DNA of 64,000 bases from Moniliophthora roreri (GCA_001466705.2 LATX02000189.1:806001-870000), one strand, 5' to 3'. Shown: positions 21,296-33,899, counted from the stretch's first letter. Made by a program: numbers and translations. The notes: generated by a model not told the origin, from the letters alone.

Positions 21296-22508
21296 ATGGC
21301 CGAACGCGCTCAATGTACGTGTCCTTTGGTCCCCAGGCCAGTCTTTGCTTACAATGCCATTTTCAAAAAGGCATAGCCCTACTCAAAATGGTCTCAGAGA
21401 CTTGCAATGCAGCTCTCCAATCAATCTCTGATCGCTCTCTTTCCTCGGACAAGGTCGATTTACCACCACTCGCCATCATTCACAAGGATTTTACATCCCT
21501 ACTCTCTCTGATATATTCTTCAACAACCAAACTCGCTCTGGTCATGAATCCCTCCTCCCCTACCTACCCCGCGACCGTAACACCCTTGAATGATTTATCA
21601 AAGCATATTTCGGCAGTATCATATTGCAGTAAATTGGTCGATCCCAATGAACACGGAGCCACAATAAGTCAAGAGATTGCAGATGTGGCTTCCAGTGTCA
21701 CTGATGCCCTTAATTCATTGGTCAAAACTTTTTTAGAGACTGAAGCTCTAGGCGAACATGCTGGATCAGGAGATTACATGGTCAAAACTGGCAGCGTCCA
21801 TGATCTAATAGAGGCAGCGCGTTCTTCCAATGGTCTCTCAAAGGATAATTTGTCCGCTGTCCGAAAGAAATGGACAGAGGATACCGAGCCATTAGAAGAT
21901 GGGACCAGGGAGTTAAAGGAATTGATTGAGAGCGCTGGCGATGAGGGCTTTGGCGACGAAGACGATGGTTGGGACGAGCTAGGCTTAGGAGGAACCGAAC
22001 CTCTTTCCTCGGAGGAAGCTGAACGTGCTTCAAAAGCAAGTCTATTCTCTGAAGGATATTGCAATGTCTGACTATTCACTTCTAGATACACCTTATCCTC
22101 CGCCTTGTTGCACTTCTTCACAAAAAGGTTGCCTCTGACCTCCTTGTTCGTTCAACCGATGTGTTGACCCCCTCGCACTCCTCCCTGGATGAACTCCCCG
22201 CTTTATCGCGAGCTATCCTTAGTGCATCTGATGAAGTAATAGCAGCGTTACATCCACCGCAAGACCAGCCTGTCTTGAAGCATGAGCTAGATGCTTATAG
22301 GCAGGTCCTGCAGGACCTCAAGAAGTGTGTCTATCAATTCCTGCCAGAAGAGGCAGTGGAGGACCAAATCGAGAGATTGACGTTCAAAAACGGGAGCGGC
22401 AGCAGAGGAAAAAAGACGTCGAAGAGGAGATGGTTTGATAGCTGCTTTGAGCAGATATTCAAAGGACTCGACAATGGCAGCTCAGTTCTATCCGATTCGG
22501 AGGCGTAA
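21296..22508 (+). CDS. Cyclin-D1-binding protein 1-like (GCIP family) helical protein
   Basis: Three exons. Exon 1 is just MAERAQ plus one base (21296-21314). The intron at 21315-21370 is 56 nt with gtacgt and aaaag. Exon 2 (21371-22035) encodes a helical N-terminal domain (LPPLAIIHKDFTSLLSLIYS, EIADVASSVTDALNSLVKTF) and an acidic stretch (DEGFGDEDDGWDELGLGG). Exon 3 (22086-22508) encodes IHLILRLVALLHKKVASDLL, LDELPALSRAILSASDEVIA and a basic tail. The second intron (22036-22085, 50 nt) starts gcaagt and ends ctag, a GC-AG intron; no GT donor keeps the frame with a plausible length. The order of helices, acid patch, KKV helix and LDEL helix matches CCNDBP1/GCIP homologues in fungi. The cellular role in fungi is not established. 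Confidence 0.7.
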
Positions 22509-23618
22509 TATCATCCACATTAGGATTATATCACCAGGGGAGAAATTCTGGGCTCTCGAGTTTCAGTCCCTTCACTATGATTCACCCGAATCCTTGTCAA
22601 GGTGCCTGTCACGGCCCATGAGTTTCCTACGGTATTGTTAGCACATGGCACATGTTTGGAGCCACCCCTGCGTTCAGATGGTGTGTCAGACTCAAGAGGA
22701 CAAGAAGACTGCTATTTCTTTCGGACTTCAAAACATGTTGCCGTGTCACCATTGGAGGTACCTACAATGTCGAAATAAAGGTTTGTTAGATTCATGACCT
22801 CTTGCGCATAACAATTTTGAGTTGGAGAACCCAGAATGCGTCTCTCAGGACCTTCTAGCTCCACTCTTGCGTTGAGACGTATTTTTAAAGCTTCAGCCGT
22901 TTGCCCCCATTTGAAAGGGAAGTGTTATCCAGTTGAGGTACTTAGTAACTACAAACGTTTTCAAGAATACCAATAGCAGTCGAATCTCGCCCGCAGGCAC
23001 CTACTACTTTTTGCAATGCCGTCATAACGTGTGGAGAGGAAAAGAGTGGAGGATACAGTACAGCATACCCACAAGTTGCATAATGTCTTATGATAATAGC
23101 TGGCGATACGAGTGTCGCATCAGAAGGGAAGATCTGGAAGTCGCAGATCTAACGCGTGTAACATATTTCTACTTTTGAGCTGTAGTTCGAGTACTTGACA
23201 GTATCGATTGAGTTCACAAGACTCCGAGAATGTTCAAGAATTCTCGCCTAAAATTCACAGCTTTTCACATATAGTACGACTGCAACTATCTGGATGCTTC
23301 GACTTTGCAGCGATACGAAGACGTGTTCCAATAATGAGTATAGCACCATCTGAGAGGATGCAGATCTAATGTTCCACTTAGAAGACGATTCTAACGAGTC
23401 AGGTCAACATGACGAGCGGATACCGAGGCCTAGCAGTCGATTTTGCCACATTATCATATAAGAACGGCTTAGACAGTGTCGTAACCAACGAATAGTGACA
23501 CGAAAGAGCAACTGCCGAGACGTTCAATTCAAATCCTATTCAGGACTTTCATTCGCAAGGCTACGCGGTAACTCAAGTCTTGCTTCTGACCGTCGTTGCC
23601 AACGGTACCTGACGTTCT
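22509..23618. other. Intergenic region, nothing recognised
   Basis: About 1.1 kb between two same-strand genes. Short frames exist (for example 22933-23178 +) but lack start context, splice structure or known motifs. No inverted repeat or tRNA boxes were seen. Confidence 0.4.
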
Positions 23619-26600
23619 ATGGACTACTTTTCAAAATTTCTTCGATCAGGTTCCCAGCAAGTACCCAAGGCGGCACCAGATTATGCTCAAGAGTTCATCA
23701 GATCATGGAAGGCGGTGGAGGTCTAGAAATTATCCCTGTTCACACAATTCGTATGCTAACATACCTTACAGACCACATTATTATACCCGGATGAACGCCA
23801 ATTGAGCAAGGGAATCAAATCAACAGATGTTCCAGTTCACCTACAGTCGATGGTGGACTCTCTTGTTGCCGAGTCGACTCGTATCGAGCAAGGGTATGTC
23901 TTTTCATTCGACCCGCTAACGCGATCTCAACCGTCCTTTAGAGCGACTGGTGCATGCCTCGAATATCTTCTCAAGAATGGTCCGCTTTCTTTCCTAGTGG
24001 ACGCTCGCAACGATTGACACTCCAATTAGACGTCCTTGGAACCCTTGTTCGACTGAGCGAAACCGACAGACCATATGGAATACAGGCTGAAGTCTTACGT
24101 GCTGTTCAGAATATGGTCGTATTACTAGATGAGCAATTTCTGGTCCATTCAGTCGTTCACAAGGCTGTTCTGAGACTCCTCAGAACATGTGCTGGCGACG
24201 ATATGCAGGAGCAACTCGATGGGCGGAGGAAAAGAGTGATGGGTGCAGCCGGGAATGCGGTCAGAAGTCAGCCCTCAGAGTTTGAGGAAGACTGTGCGTG
24301 ATACAACTCTAATTATGTCAACTCCTGCTTATCTTCACACAGTGGTCAATCTTCTATGCATTCTGTGCAGTCGGATCCGCACATACAGAGAGCTCCTCAT
24401 GATATTCTTTCACGATAAGCACTGGTATCGCTCGGAACCCTTATTCGCTGTCGAGGAGCAAGATGAAGACGATGAGGACGAGGAAATTTCGGCCACCGAT
24501 CCATCTGAAGGTACTCTGTCTCCTACCCCTTCCCATGCAACAATCACCACCACTGCACAGGCTTCGTTCACGACCAAAAAGCCCGAATACGAGTTTCTCC
24601 TGTTCAACTACCTTCTCCGATTCGTACATCGGGAAGGTCAGATTGGGGAATTTGCTCGTGCAGGCCTTCTCTTATTAATGGATGTTGCTATGTCACCAGG
24701 GGAACCTATACACCGACTGGCCGGAGAAGAGGGTTGGAGCGAGGCTCCAGACGACCCCATAACTGAGGCCGCTCTCGCTCTTGCTGAGTATATCCTTGAC
24801 GGGGATTTCTCCGAAGTACTTGGTGCAGGTCTCGGTGCCGTCTACTCACTTCTACCGTCGAAAATCGAGTTTCGGCCGCCTGAAAATACCGAAGAATCCG
24901 GAATGGTCATTGGAGGAACATGGCTGGATAGTGAAGATGAGAAGGAAATGATGGAGGTATCCCGTGCGAAGGCACTTGCCATGGGGGTAGAGGATGCGAG
25001 CAACCCTGATTTCAGATCACGTCTGGACCATTTCCTTAGGCTTCTCGAATTCTTGCAGGATGTGTTGAGGAGGAATATCGTGCAGGAGAAAGCGGATGCC
25101 TCCTCGTTGGTCGGGACCGCCATCGTCAACAGTATACTTGATGCCGTGCGACGGATATTCTTGGAGAATGTCCTGTACCCGTCAATTTTGGAGTGTTCAG
25201 ACGTGGATGGTAGTTCTGTTGCGGTCATGTCATACATCGAAATCATGATCAGAACTCTAAGGGAGGGTCAGCTAGCGGAGTTGCTGGTAAATTTCCTCGT
25301 CAGCGAAGATAACGATGAAGTACGGCCACGACAGCGTCTGCAGTCAACGATGAGTCTTCCTAATGACTCTGCTCCACCTCAGACACCCACGACTGACAAG
25401 AAATCACGGCGGAAAAGCAGCGCGATGGCACTTCTAGAGATGGAGGCACCGGAAGCGAAAAAGCAATCCGAGTATTTTACATCCACTCGATTCACGGTAA
25501 AAGACCTTCTACTCACAAGCCTAAAGTCGAAACACTACCCGGCTGTAACCTCGGCACTACAGCTTCTGCAGTCGATGTTACTGCAGCATCCTCAGTTATG
25601 TGTCGACCGAATTATTTTGGTGACACAAGATCCCAATGCAACGGCCTTTCCGCATCCAATCCTTTTTAACTCCGGCTCTCTGGATACGGATGAGTCTATC
25701 GCGAAGGAAGAAGACGAGGAGAGATTCGTATACCCTGGCACAGAGGAGGAAAAAACGGTGCCTGAGGCCTCCTTTTACTATGAACCAGAGACTACCTTCT
25801 CGACGCATGAGCGAGAGATGGACCTTTATCTCGCTCTTGTCTCTCGTGTTGATCCCTCGCACAACATAGATCCATTCAGTACCGGATACGAGCATTACCT
25901 TCGTGATGCGCTCTACACTATACAGGACCAAACGGCCTACCGCTCTGCGTATAGCTACGACCCAGAAGAGAGACGAAAGTTCAAGCACCGGCTCAACGTC
26001 AACGACCCAATAATATCAAGCGTCCTTGAATCACTCCGTCGATTCTTCTCCAACACACCCGAATGCAATATTGCTTTAACAGGCGCTCTTGCGACGTTGG
26101 CCATTCACCCAGACCGCTCCCTAGCAGGTTGGCTCACGTTCGCGTCGAATGATTCACCGCCTAGTGATCTTGACATGGATGTTGATGTTAGTGGTGACGG
26201 TGATGACCGTTCCATTGATTATCCAATAGCGGAAAAATTGGCTACATATTCAACCTCGCTTCCCGCGTCAAGTCTTGACGAGAACTCACGACCCGTGATT
26301 CACACAATCTTCCACGGGCTGGTGGCGCAGCTCGAACGGTACCGACAGCAGGTTCCCAACTTCGATCAGTTTTTCCTTGAACGCAGACAAGGTTTGCTAT
26401 TCTCGGAAAACCTGACAGATGCCTTGTCTTTGGCGTTGGAGCTGACAGATGAACCAAATAAGATTCTGTCGATGCCAGTCCAGCAACAGCAGACTAAACA
26501 GAAATTCAAAGCTTCGACGGCATCTTCCTTTGTATCGTTTCTAACACCGAGGAAAAACAAATCCAAGGCTTCTTCGGTGCCTCAACTACCATCAACGCCC

Positions 26601-26963
26601 CCTAAGCGGGAGGGTAAAGGCCTGACAGCCAGTCCTTTTGCACCCCACTATCAGAAGACAGGGGCAATAAATGTTGAGCCGTTCATTGCTCCTGCCCCGT
26701 CTTCCGGGCCTTGGACACCTGTGAAGCCGCGAAAATGGAATGCTGATGAAGAAGATGTGTTCAGTTCCGGGTGGACCGAACAAACTCGGCAGCAGATTGA
26801 AGACGAGGAGGACGAGTTTTCAGAGCAGGATCCGAAGACGGCTACCATCACGCTGTCTCGCCTATTGGACAACGTGGTTATCTTAGAAGAGAGCCTTAAA
26901 GAATTAGTTGCTATCATTCACGCCAGGCGAAGTTTAGGTATAGACTCAGTACGGTATTTGTAG
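23619..26963 (+). CDS. FHIP family protein (FTS-Hook-FHIP complex subunit)
   Basis: Member of the FHIP/RAI16-like family, which joins FTS and Hook to link early endosomes to dynein; the Aspergillus counterpart is FhipA. Start MDYFSKFLRSGSQQVPKAAP at 23619. Introns follow after SWKAVE (near 23722), after IEQ (near 23895), near 23980-24010, and at 24300-24340 (acceptor cacacag). The rest is one long exon to 26963. Conserved stretches: VLGTLVRLSETDRPYGIQAE, VNLLCILCSRIRTYRELLMI, FFHDKHWY, EYEFLLFNYLLRFVHREGQI, FARAGLLLLMDVAMSPGE and FTVKDLLLTSLKSKHYPAVT. Acidic linkers (EEQDEDDEDEEIS) and a Ser/Lys-rich C-terminal region are fungal additions. About 1,020 aa, normal for the family. A single gene is expected in fungi. 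Confidence 0.88.
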
Positions 26964-27080
26964 TGATTGCTTTGGTCAATATCACTAGCGCGGGCGTATT
27001 GATTTCGACTGTACAATAGGAACAAAAGTATCATGTACATAAAAAAACACCAGGTGGACTAAATCACGACATGACATCCT

Positions 27081-28215
27081 TCATTTCGCCTTTCTCCCCT
27101 TCGTCGCTTTCGTTTCCGTCTTCTTGTTCCCAAACATCTTTTGCTGCAGCTTCTCGAATTCTGCATCATCGATGTCAGGAGGAGGCGGTATAGAATCACG
27201 AGAGCGCTTTTTCGGTGAAACGTCCTCGTCGTCCTCGGTGGGTCGCCCTCGCTTCTTTCCCCTTCCTTTCGACTTGGAAGCACCCTTCTGAGGTTCCGCG
27301 TACTTCGCAGCGAGGCTGTCGAAGAAGCTGTCCATGTTCTTTGACTGCTTTTTCTTCAGAATCAGAGCCTGCAGAGCAGAATGATCCTCCTCCTCATCTT
27401 CAGCATTAGCATCATCATCCTTCGCCTTTCCCTTTGACTTGTTTCCTCGCCGTTCTCCCGTCCTTCCGCTCCCATAAAACTCATCCCAGACTCCAAGTTC
27501 CTTTGCCAGTTGCTCAGCCTCCTCAGCTTCTTTTTCCCCTTGCTTCTTCCGTATCAGATTCGCCTTCTCATCCTTGGTGCTCTTTTCCCATAGCGGGAGA
27601 GCAGGCAATTCCCCCTTAGAGATGAGGTTGGAAATAATGATAATGAAACGTGCCTCGTCTTCGTGGGTCGAATGTGGGATGTGAGTCATGATTTCCCCTA
27701 TTGAGCCCTTGGTTTCCGTGTACGCAGATTTCAAGTCCTCAACTTCTTCCGTGGAGCCTAGGGAGGTGGATATGTTCTAGAACAGTCGCACGATAAGAGC
27801 CAATATTCATACCTTGATATTCTGCCTTCATTTCGTCCAGCTTGCCACGAGTGACACGATCGAACAGGTCCTCAAAGTAAGCATCCCAACCATCCTCACC
27901 AGCTCCAAGATCAACTCCCTCGTCCGTCTTCCCAGTTTGATCATATCTCTTTCTTTTCTTGTCGTCTCCTAAAACCATGTACGCAAACCCGACTTGTTGA
28001 AATTTGGTAGACGCGTCTGCTTTAGCGGATTCGCTGGCAGTTGCATGTTTATCAGGGTGGTATTTGAGAGCCAGTCGCCGATAGGCCTTCTTGATGTCTT
28101 CTGTTTTGGCCTTATCGTCAAGCTCAAGAATGGCATATAGGTCGACGGACTCCTCTCCAGGGAAGAATTGTGTTATGGGGTCGTCGTGGTCCATAGTTGA
28201 CTTGTTGATTGGCAT
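27081..28215 (-). CDS. J-domain protein, DNAJC9-like histone-linked co-chaperone
   Basis: Two exons joined by a 55-nt intron (27758-27812; donor g|gtatga, acceptor cctag|gc). The N-terminal J domain is complete: DLYAILELDDKAKTEDIKKA, YRRLALKYHPDKH with the HPD loop, and FQQVGFAYMVLGDDKKRKRYD. It is followed by GWDAYFEDLFDRVTRGKLDE, a helical region (TEEVEDLKSAYTETKGSIGE), IMTHIPHSTHEDEARFI and a Lys-rich nuclear-localisation tail (KGRGKKRGRPTEDDEDVSPK). J domain, DUF-type middle region and basic tail together match DNAJC9, a histone H3-H4 co-chaperone in animals. Start could be 28215 or the second Met at 28194. It is in tandem with the downstream dehydrogenase gene on the same strand. Confidence 0.85.
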
Positions 28216-28318
28216 GTGACTAACGCGCTTGACGCGTTTACAAAACGGTCCGCTTAAGCCGAAACATCATTCATTTACTAATGTTATTGATACAGCCTAA
28301 CAACTCAAAGAAAACATA

Positions 28319-29653
28319 TCACTGCCTGGGTGCTCGGTAGTTGATCGTAGCACTTGCTTGGTTGACAGGCATGACGAAGACCTGTAGACGGCACGTGAGA
28401 ATCAGTGTTGATGTATGTATACAGAACGTACTTCGGCGATTTGGACGTGAGGTGGCCTGGAAGCTGCCCAGACAATCTCCTCTGCGATATCTTGTCCGGT
28501 TACTTCGAAAGTATGAGGGTGAGCAGCGCCCAGTCCCAGGGTATGCAGGAGACTTACATGGTTCAAGACCTTCGTAAACCTTCTTTGCCGCAGAGGTATC
28601 ACCTCGGAAACGAATGATGGAGAATTCTGATAACCAACTTGAGAAGGCACTTCAAGACAGTATAGGACATGTTATGACAAACCAGTTTCGACCATGCCGG
28701 GTTGTATCTCGGTGACACGAATGGGGGTGTTGACCAATTCTCTCATGACCGAAGCAGTGAAAGCATGAACAGCATACTTGGTAGCGGTGTAGATGCTACC
28801 TCCAGCGTAAGGCTAAAAAATAAACGGGTGCTTGGTTTATTGGCTTGGAATAAACTTGCCTCGCGTCCAGCAACACTGCCTAGGTTAATGATATGTCCAG
28901 CCTGTTTGGATTTGAAGTCTAAAAATCGGACGTGTTGGTGCAAGTCTAATATAAGACATCTGTAGACATACGCTTCACCAGGAGCTGAGTTACTGAGATC
29001 AATCCGAAAACATTGGTTTGGAACATCGCCTCGATGTCGCTGTCCTTGATATCACCAGCATGTTCAACGCCAAGGACGAATCCGGCATTATTGACTGAAA
29101 TCAATGAGATTGACAGAGGAATTGCGAGGTCATGAACATGAACGCACCAAGGATGTCTACATCTCGTAGATCCTGGGGAATCTTGTCCCATAAGCCGGCA
29201 ACTTGAGCCTTATCGGAGACGTCCAGCTGTACCGTTGCAAACTTGCCTCCAACATTAAGGCCTGATTCCTTGTGGGCGGCTACGCATTGTTCGGCGACTT
29301 TCTTCAAAGCGTCGATACGACGAGCGGCAAGAATGACATTTGAACCTGCTTTGGCAAACAGAATTGCAGTCGCCGCTCCTATACCCGCACTGGCTCCAGT
29401 GACCTTTTAGATGTGCGATAAGATTCTGGACTTGACGAAAGAGGCGAAGACGTACGATAACGTTTTTATTATGAAGACGAGAAGTGTTGAAGACAGACAT
29501 GGTCGATTGGGAGAGGGAACGTGAGTACGCTTTGCATTTCCAATAGAGCTTGTTATCTGATCGTGGCAATCGTCGGTACTGAGCCAATGAAGACGGCGAT
29601 GTTGCAATCCTTGCAAATCGTCGACTGAGGACGGTTGAAAGCGAAAACATCAA
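28319..29653 (-). CDS. Short-chain dehydrogenase/reductase, YMR226C/YdfG type
   Basis: NADP-dependent oxidoreductase of the SDR classical type; yeast YMR226C oxidises serine-like 3-hydroxy acids. Exons give [20 protein letters not shown] (cofactor TGxxxGxG), [26 protein letters not shown] (NNAG), [12 protein letters not shown] (catalytic Ser), [19 protein letters not shown] (YxxxK) and [12 protein letters not shown]. The C-terminus is [16 protein letters not shown], stop at 28319. The upstream ATG at 29653 adds 51 residues rich in Arg and Ser without acids early on ([20 protein letters not shown]), resembling a mitochondrial presequence. The internal ATG at 29500 ([15 protein letters not shown]) gives the usual cytosolic start. 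Both may be used. Substrate is inferred from family similarity only. Confidence 0.88.
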
Positions 29654-29719
29654 TTATTCGGCTACGACGGCCCAAAGGCAGTGACGTCCTTGCCATTGGC
29701 GATTACAGGGCAAGGCCAG
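29654..29719. promoter_or_regulatory. Short bidirectional promoter between dehydrogenase and SET genes
   Basis: Divergent start codons are 66 bp apart if the dehydrogenase starts at 29653, or about 219 bp if it starts at 29500. No specific motif was identified. Confidence 0.4.
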
Positions 29720-31262
29720 ATGGCTGAGTTGCATCCTGCCTGGAACGATTTACTCACCTGGTTGAACTTGGATATGCATCCCCCGGTTGAACCACGACTT
29801 ACAGGTATGTCTTTGCAAAAAATTCTCGCATGAAAAATTCTTAACTGCTTTCCTCGTAGATAACGCCGGGTTTGCGCTCGTCGCTAACAGACCTATTGGT
29901 AAGGACTTTGCGCTGCGCTCAGACGTTTGGCCCAAGACATCCCATCTTAGGTGCAAAAAAAACCCTCTTTACCATCGACGCTAGCAAAATTTTGAATGTC
30001 AAGACTTTGTCACCGTTGTACCCTGGACACACATTATCTGCCATTCAGTTAATCTCACTTCACCTTCTCCTGCACCATCCGGACAAAGAAGCAAGCTCAG
30101 ATTCAAGCTTTGGTCCATATATCGCAACTCTGCCCAGAGACTTTGGCTTTCATCCCCTTACATGGGCCGTGGATGATTCGGAGCTGATACAATACTTACC
30201 ACCCAGTTATGCAAACGCATCGAAGAAACTGCTGGAGAGGTATGATGCGGATCGAGTGGCTGTTTTCAAGTACCTGGTCAGTACTATACTCTGTTACTAA
30301 GGGAATCATTCATTTGCTTTCACGACCAAGGAAGGGCACTCGGATCACTCAGGGTCCCACTTGAACTCCTCTGTGTATCTATGGTCCTGGCTATGTGGTT
30401 TGTTCCTTTCATCTCCTTTAAAAAAGAATCTCAAACTGTTCCTTTAAAGTCAATACGCGTTGTATCTTCCATCATTTGCAGAAATCGCGTCTCGATCCCG
30501 ACAACTTGTCATTGGTTCCTATCCTCGACTTTGCAAACCATTCTTCAACCCTGCCGAGCATGATCCCCTCTGCAGCAACCGTGCCGAGTAAACCTCAATA
30601 TGGTGGTGTCGGAAACTTTGAACTTCTCTCCGCTGCGGATATGAAGACCCAGGCCGGTGATGAACTCTATCTTAGATACGGTGCTCACTGTAACCGGTTA
30701 CTGTTCGTTGAATACGGATTCACGCTCTCAGAAGCGGACCAACCATCACTCGAAGTCGAAGTCGATGACATTGTGGAGATTCTGTTCGGGGAACGAGGAA
30801 ACGCTGGCGCCTGGGGAAGGGGAATACTAAACGATAGAAATTACTGGAAGTAAGTGAGCATACGTATTCATAGAGGCTCCCTTTAATTCCCGCGACAGGG
30901 ATTACACTCTACATGTGGCATATCCTTCCTACAGACTAATCACAGCCCTACGGCTCTATGCAATGCTACCCATGAATGGTGAAGTCCCGGAAAATGATGA
31001 CGAATTCTTGTGCGATTGGAACGCTGTGGTGTCTGGCCACAAGGAATGCGTTTCCACCGAGAATGAAGAGCTATGGGTCCGGGTTCTAGACGAGAGAATC
31101 TGTGGACCGATCATAGCTAGGGCAGAAAAGGGGACTGCGAGACTGTCTGAGTCTGACAGGGTTGGCATGGAAATGGATACCATACGAGGGATTTGGGAGG
31201 AAGAGCTACAGATAGCAAAGTCTATTCGTACGAAAATAATTTGTGGAGAGGATTTCTTTTAA
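29720..31262 (+). CDS. SET-domain protein methyltransferase, RKM/SETD6/LSMT type
   Basis: Lysine methyltransferase with an interrupted SET domain; yeast Rkm enzymes modify ribosomal proteins and the elongation machinery. Start MAELHPAWNDLLTWLNLDMH at 29720. After small exons, NAGFALVANRPIGK matches the beta strand that opens SET domains. The insert region carries QLISLHLLLHHPDKEASSDS and FGPYIATLPRDF. The post-insert SET core is LVPILDFANHSS (equivalent of the D-x-x-NH motif) and ELYLRYGAHCNRLLFVEYGF (YG and final Tyr/Phe). A Rubis-substrate-binding-like helical C-terminus follows (YRLITALRLYAMLPMNGEVP) to 31262. Introns lie near 29808, 29900, 30280-30480 and 30850. The substrate cannot be told from sequence. 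Confidence 0.82.
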
Positions 31263-31437
31263 AATAGTTTACCTGAATTCCTGTGTTGTGTGACTGGCGG
31301 TCAGGCGTGAGAAGAAAAAGGCACAGCTCTGTGCAGTTGGACATTTCACACCTCTTTCTCTCTTTCTTTAGTTCTACTGTCTATCTTTCTACACTCTTGG
31401 TTACCCACAGTCCAGATTATACCCGCCTTCCTTCCAC

Positions 31438-33899
31438 ATGGCACCAGAGCCTTTACTTGCGACTCGCGCCCAGCGACTGTTCATTTCGACTAGTGAGTAT
31501 CGCAATTATCCTTAACAAGGTGTATTATTGATAAAATGAAAACAGTTTGTATCCGTTAGTTCGGCCTGAATTATAGTTCGGTTCTCTTTTCTGACCAGAT
31601 GTGGCAGAGGCTATCGTGGTCCTGGTAATGGTAGCAATCACTTTCAGACTGGTGCGTTCTCATGCCTTTGGTCGAGTCTCATGCACTCATGTTTATTATA
31701 GGTGGAAGACGAAGTCTCCTTTACCGACGGTTTGAAAACACTACCATGCTATCTTGCTCTGTTCGCTCTCGCAGAGTTCGTTTCCACCGCCAGTCCTATC
31801 CGGCTAGATTATCTCGACTAATTAACGCCTGACAGAATCTTCGAGCTCATAATGGCATTCGATGCTTTACGGATGAGAAACATCATACAACTCATTGGCA
31901 TTCTTCGTTGGTCCTTTCATCCTATGCACCCTTGCTTCATCGGCTGAAAAATTGAACCCAAACAGTCTTCCACCTGGCCTTACTAGTCTTCGCTGCGGTA
32001 CAAGTAGACCAAACGAAGGACGCTATCGTGACAATGTCTGGGTCAGATTGTGAAGGGCCTGGGGCGCTTTTGAATTGTGATGTTCCCGGGTCTCTGTGGA
32101 GAAGAGTGCAGCCTTACTTGATAATAGCGCCCTGCGCCATTGCTGTTGCATGGGTTGCAATGTGCTTCTGGATCAAGGCCCTTTACGCGGAGTTTGGGTA
32201 GGTGTATAATCTACTCATCTGAATTGATCACTCTGATTATTCTATTCATAGCTGGGCTATATTCCACGTTCGTTTGGTTTTCATACTTCGAGGATATGAG
32301 ACTGACCTTTGGAGTTATTCAGATCGTCGGTGCCAATCGTACGTTCATACCTCAATGCAAGCTATAGGCAAAATCGCTCATTCAAGTACAGCCAAAATGA
32401 AGACGATGTACCAAGTGTATCAGATCATGCTATGTCTTTGTCAGTCTTCAGCGATTCTCACACCGGAATTGGAGAGAGAATCTGCTCAAAGGAATCGTGG
32501 ACATGATCCTGATCAATCTACCGGGTGAGGTGCGCGCTGCGGCTCATGGCCGTCAGCAGCAAAATACTGACGGCTAAAAGCTGTCGGTAAGACGGGACGG
32601 CATATTACTCTGCACATAGTATATAATGGTTAGCGGGTGTTCGGTGAGGATTTATCTTGTTTTACAGCAGCTTGCACTAAAAATCAACGAAGGTTCTTGT
32701 GAAAAATTGGTCGAGAACACAGAAGGTGTTGACGTATTGTCCACACGTGTCAGCATACATAACCCGTTGAACCCGTTAGCAACTGTTTTGCTGGTCATGA
32801 TCAGTCAACAACACAAGGCCATCCCGTTCACGGTAGAGCTGAAAGTCCAAAAACCCTCCATGGATCACAATTTCACACAATTCCTGCGAGCAGATCTCTT
32901 TTCCAATTCTGGTGTGTCCCAGTACTCACGCCATCTGATATATCGTCCCTTCTGTTTCTTTATCACAGTAAAATTTGATTTCTTTTTCTTCACTGCAGTG
33001 ACCATGCAGGTCTGTATTTACCTTGTCCATTCTTTTCAACACGGCTGATCGTACTCGTAGCTTCTCATCCTTGTACTGGACAGAGATTCGGCAGAGTTTG
33101 GCGGTAAGTGTCAGTTGCAAGTACGCCCATGTTTGGATTTCATTTTCGTCTCTAGTCACGATTGCCGCTATACCCGTGAGTTAGCTCATCAGCTCTGAGG
33201 CCTCGACTTAGTTGGATTGTGTACAGGTGGTCCTTACATTGCTCGCCCTCTGTGGATTAGCAGTCCAGCGAGAGATTAAGTGGCTCATGACCATATCCTT
33301 AGTGCTGATGCTTGCAGGTGCGTGTGTTTGTTGTCTGTCGATATCGTAATTCTGAGTTTCGTTATAGCCGAGAGTTACTGTAAGTTCTGTCTCCCCTTTC
33401 GACCGTATCCGTAATGATTCGACTTGGCGGACGTCTGGTTTCCGAATAGTCAGTGAGTACTGAGGATTAAAGTCATTTTTTGGTACCCGTTAACTTTTCC
33501 ATAGTTTTCAAATTGGTACGATTCTACGAACCTGCGACTCGCGGTCAATATAACACGACAAGAGTTTCTCTGACTATATTCAGTCCGTTATGATTGCGTA
33601 TCTAACAGTTCTACTTCTGATAAACTATCGCGACAGCTATCGTTGCTTTCCTCCTCCTGTTTGCAACTTTCGCCGTGGGTCTCAAGACTTTTGCCGATTT
33701 TGACCGAGGACTTGCTGAGTCCAAAGTGAACGGTGGGTCATATGTCCCTATGCACAAGATGGAAATTCTCAAGGGTAATGATTTCATCGTAGAAAAACCT
33801 ACTAGACCAACTTACACATCCCAATCTTCAGGCGGTATGCAACATAACAACTCTTACACGGCGGGAACGACACTAGGACCTCGAATCTCAATTGAGTGA
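31438..33899 (+). CDS. Multi-pass membrane protein, UPF0658 Golgi membrane family
   Basis: About a dozen short exons encode a seven-TM-like protein. Start MAPEPLLATRAQRLFIST at 31438. Hydrophobic segments: VVLVMVAITFRL (near 31620), TLPCYLALFALAE (31740-31780), YLIIAPCAIAVAWVAMCFWI (32117-32170), LLKFDFFFFTAVTMQ (about 32970-33009), LTLLALCGLAVQREIKWLM (33230-33290) and IVAFLLLFATFAVGLKTF (33640-33690). MKTMYQVYQIMLCL next to KFDFFFF is the signature I know from the UPF0658 Golgi membrane family (S. pombe C23H3.04 type). The two halves of that signature are separated by a 529-nt intron (32440-32968), ten times the usual size. A cytosolic tail ends GTTLGPRISIE. Function unknown. Confidence 0.72.

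Noticed and set aside
32626..33048. A 140-codon frame in the long UPF0658 intron
   Set aside because: It runs into the KFDFFFF exon in a different frame from the protein and shows no known motif; kept only as part of the long-intron finding.
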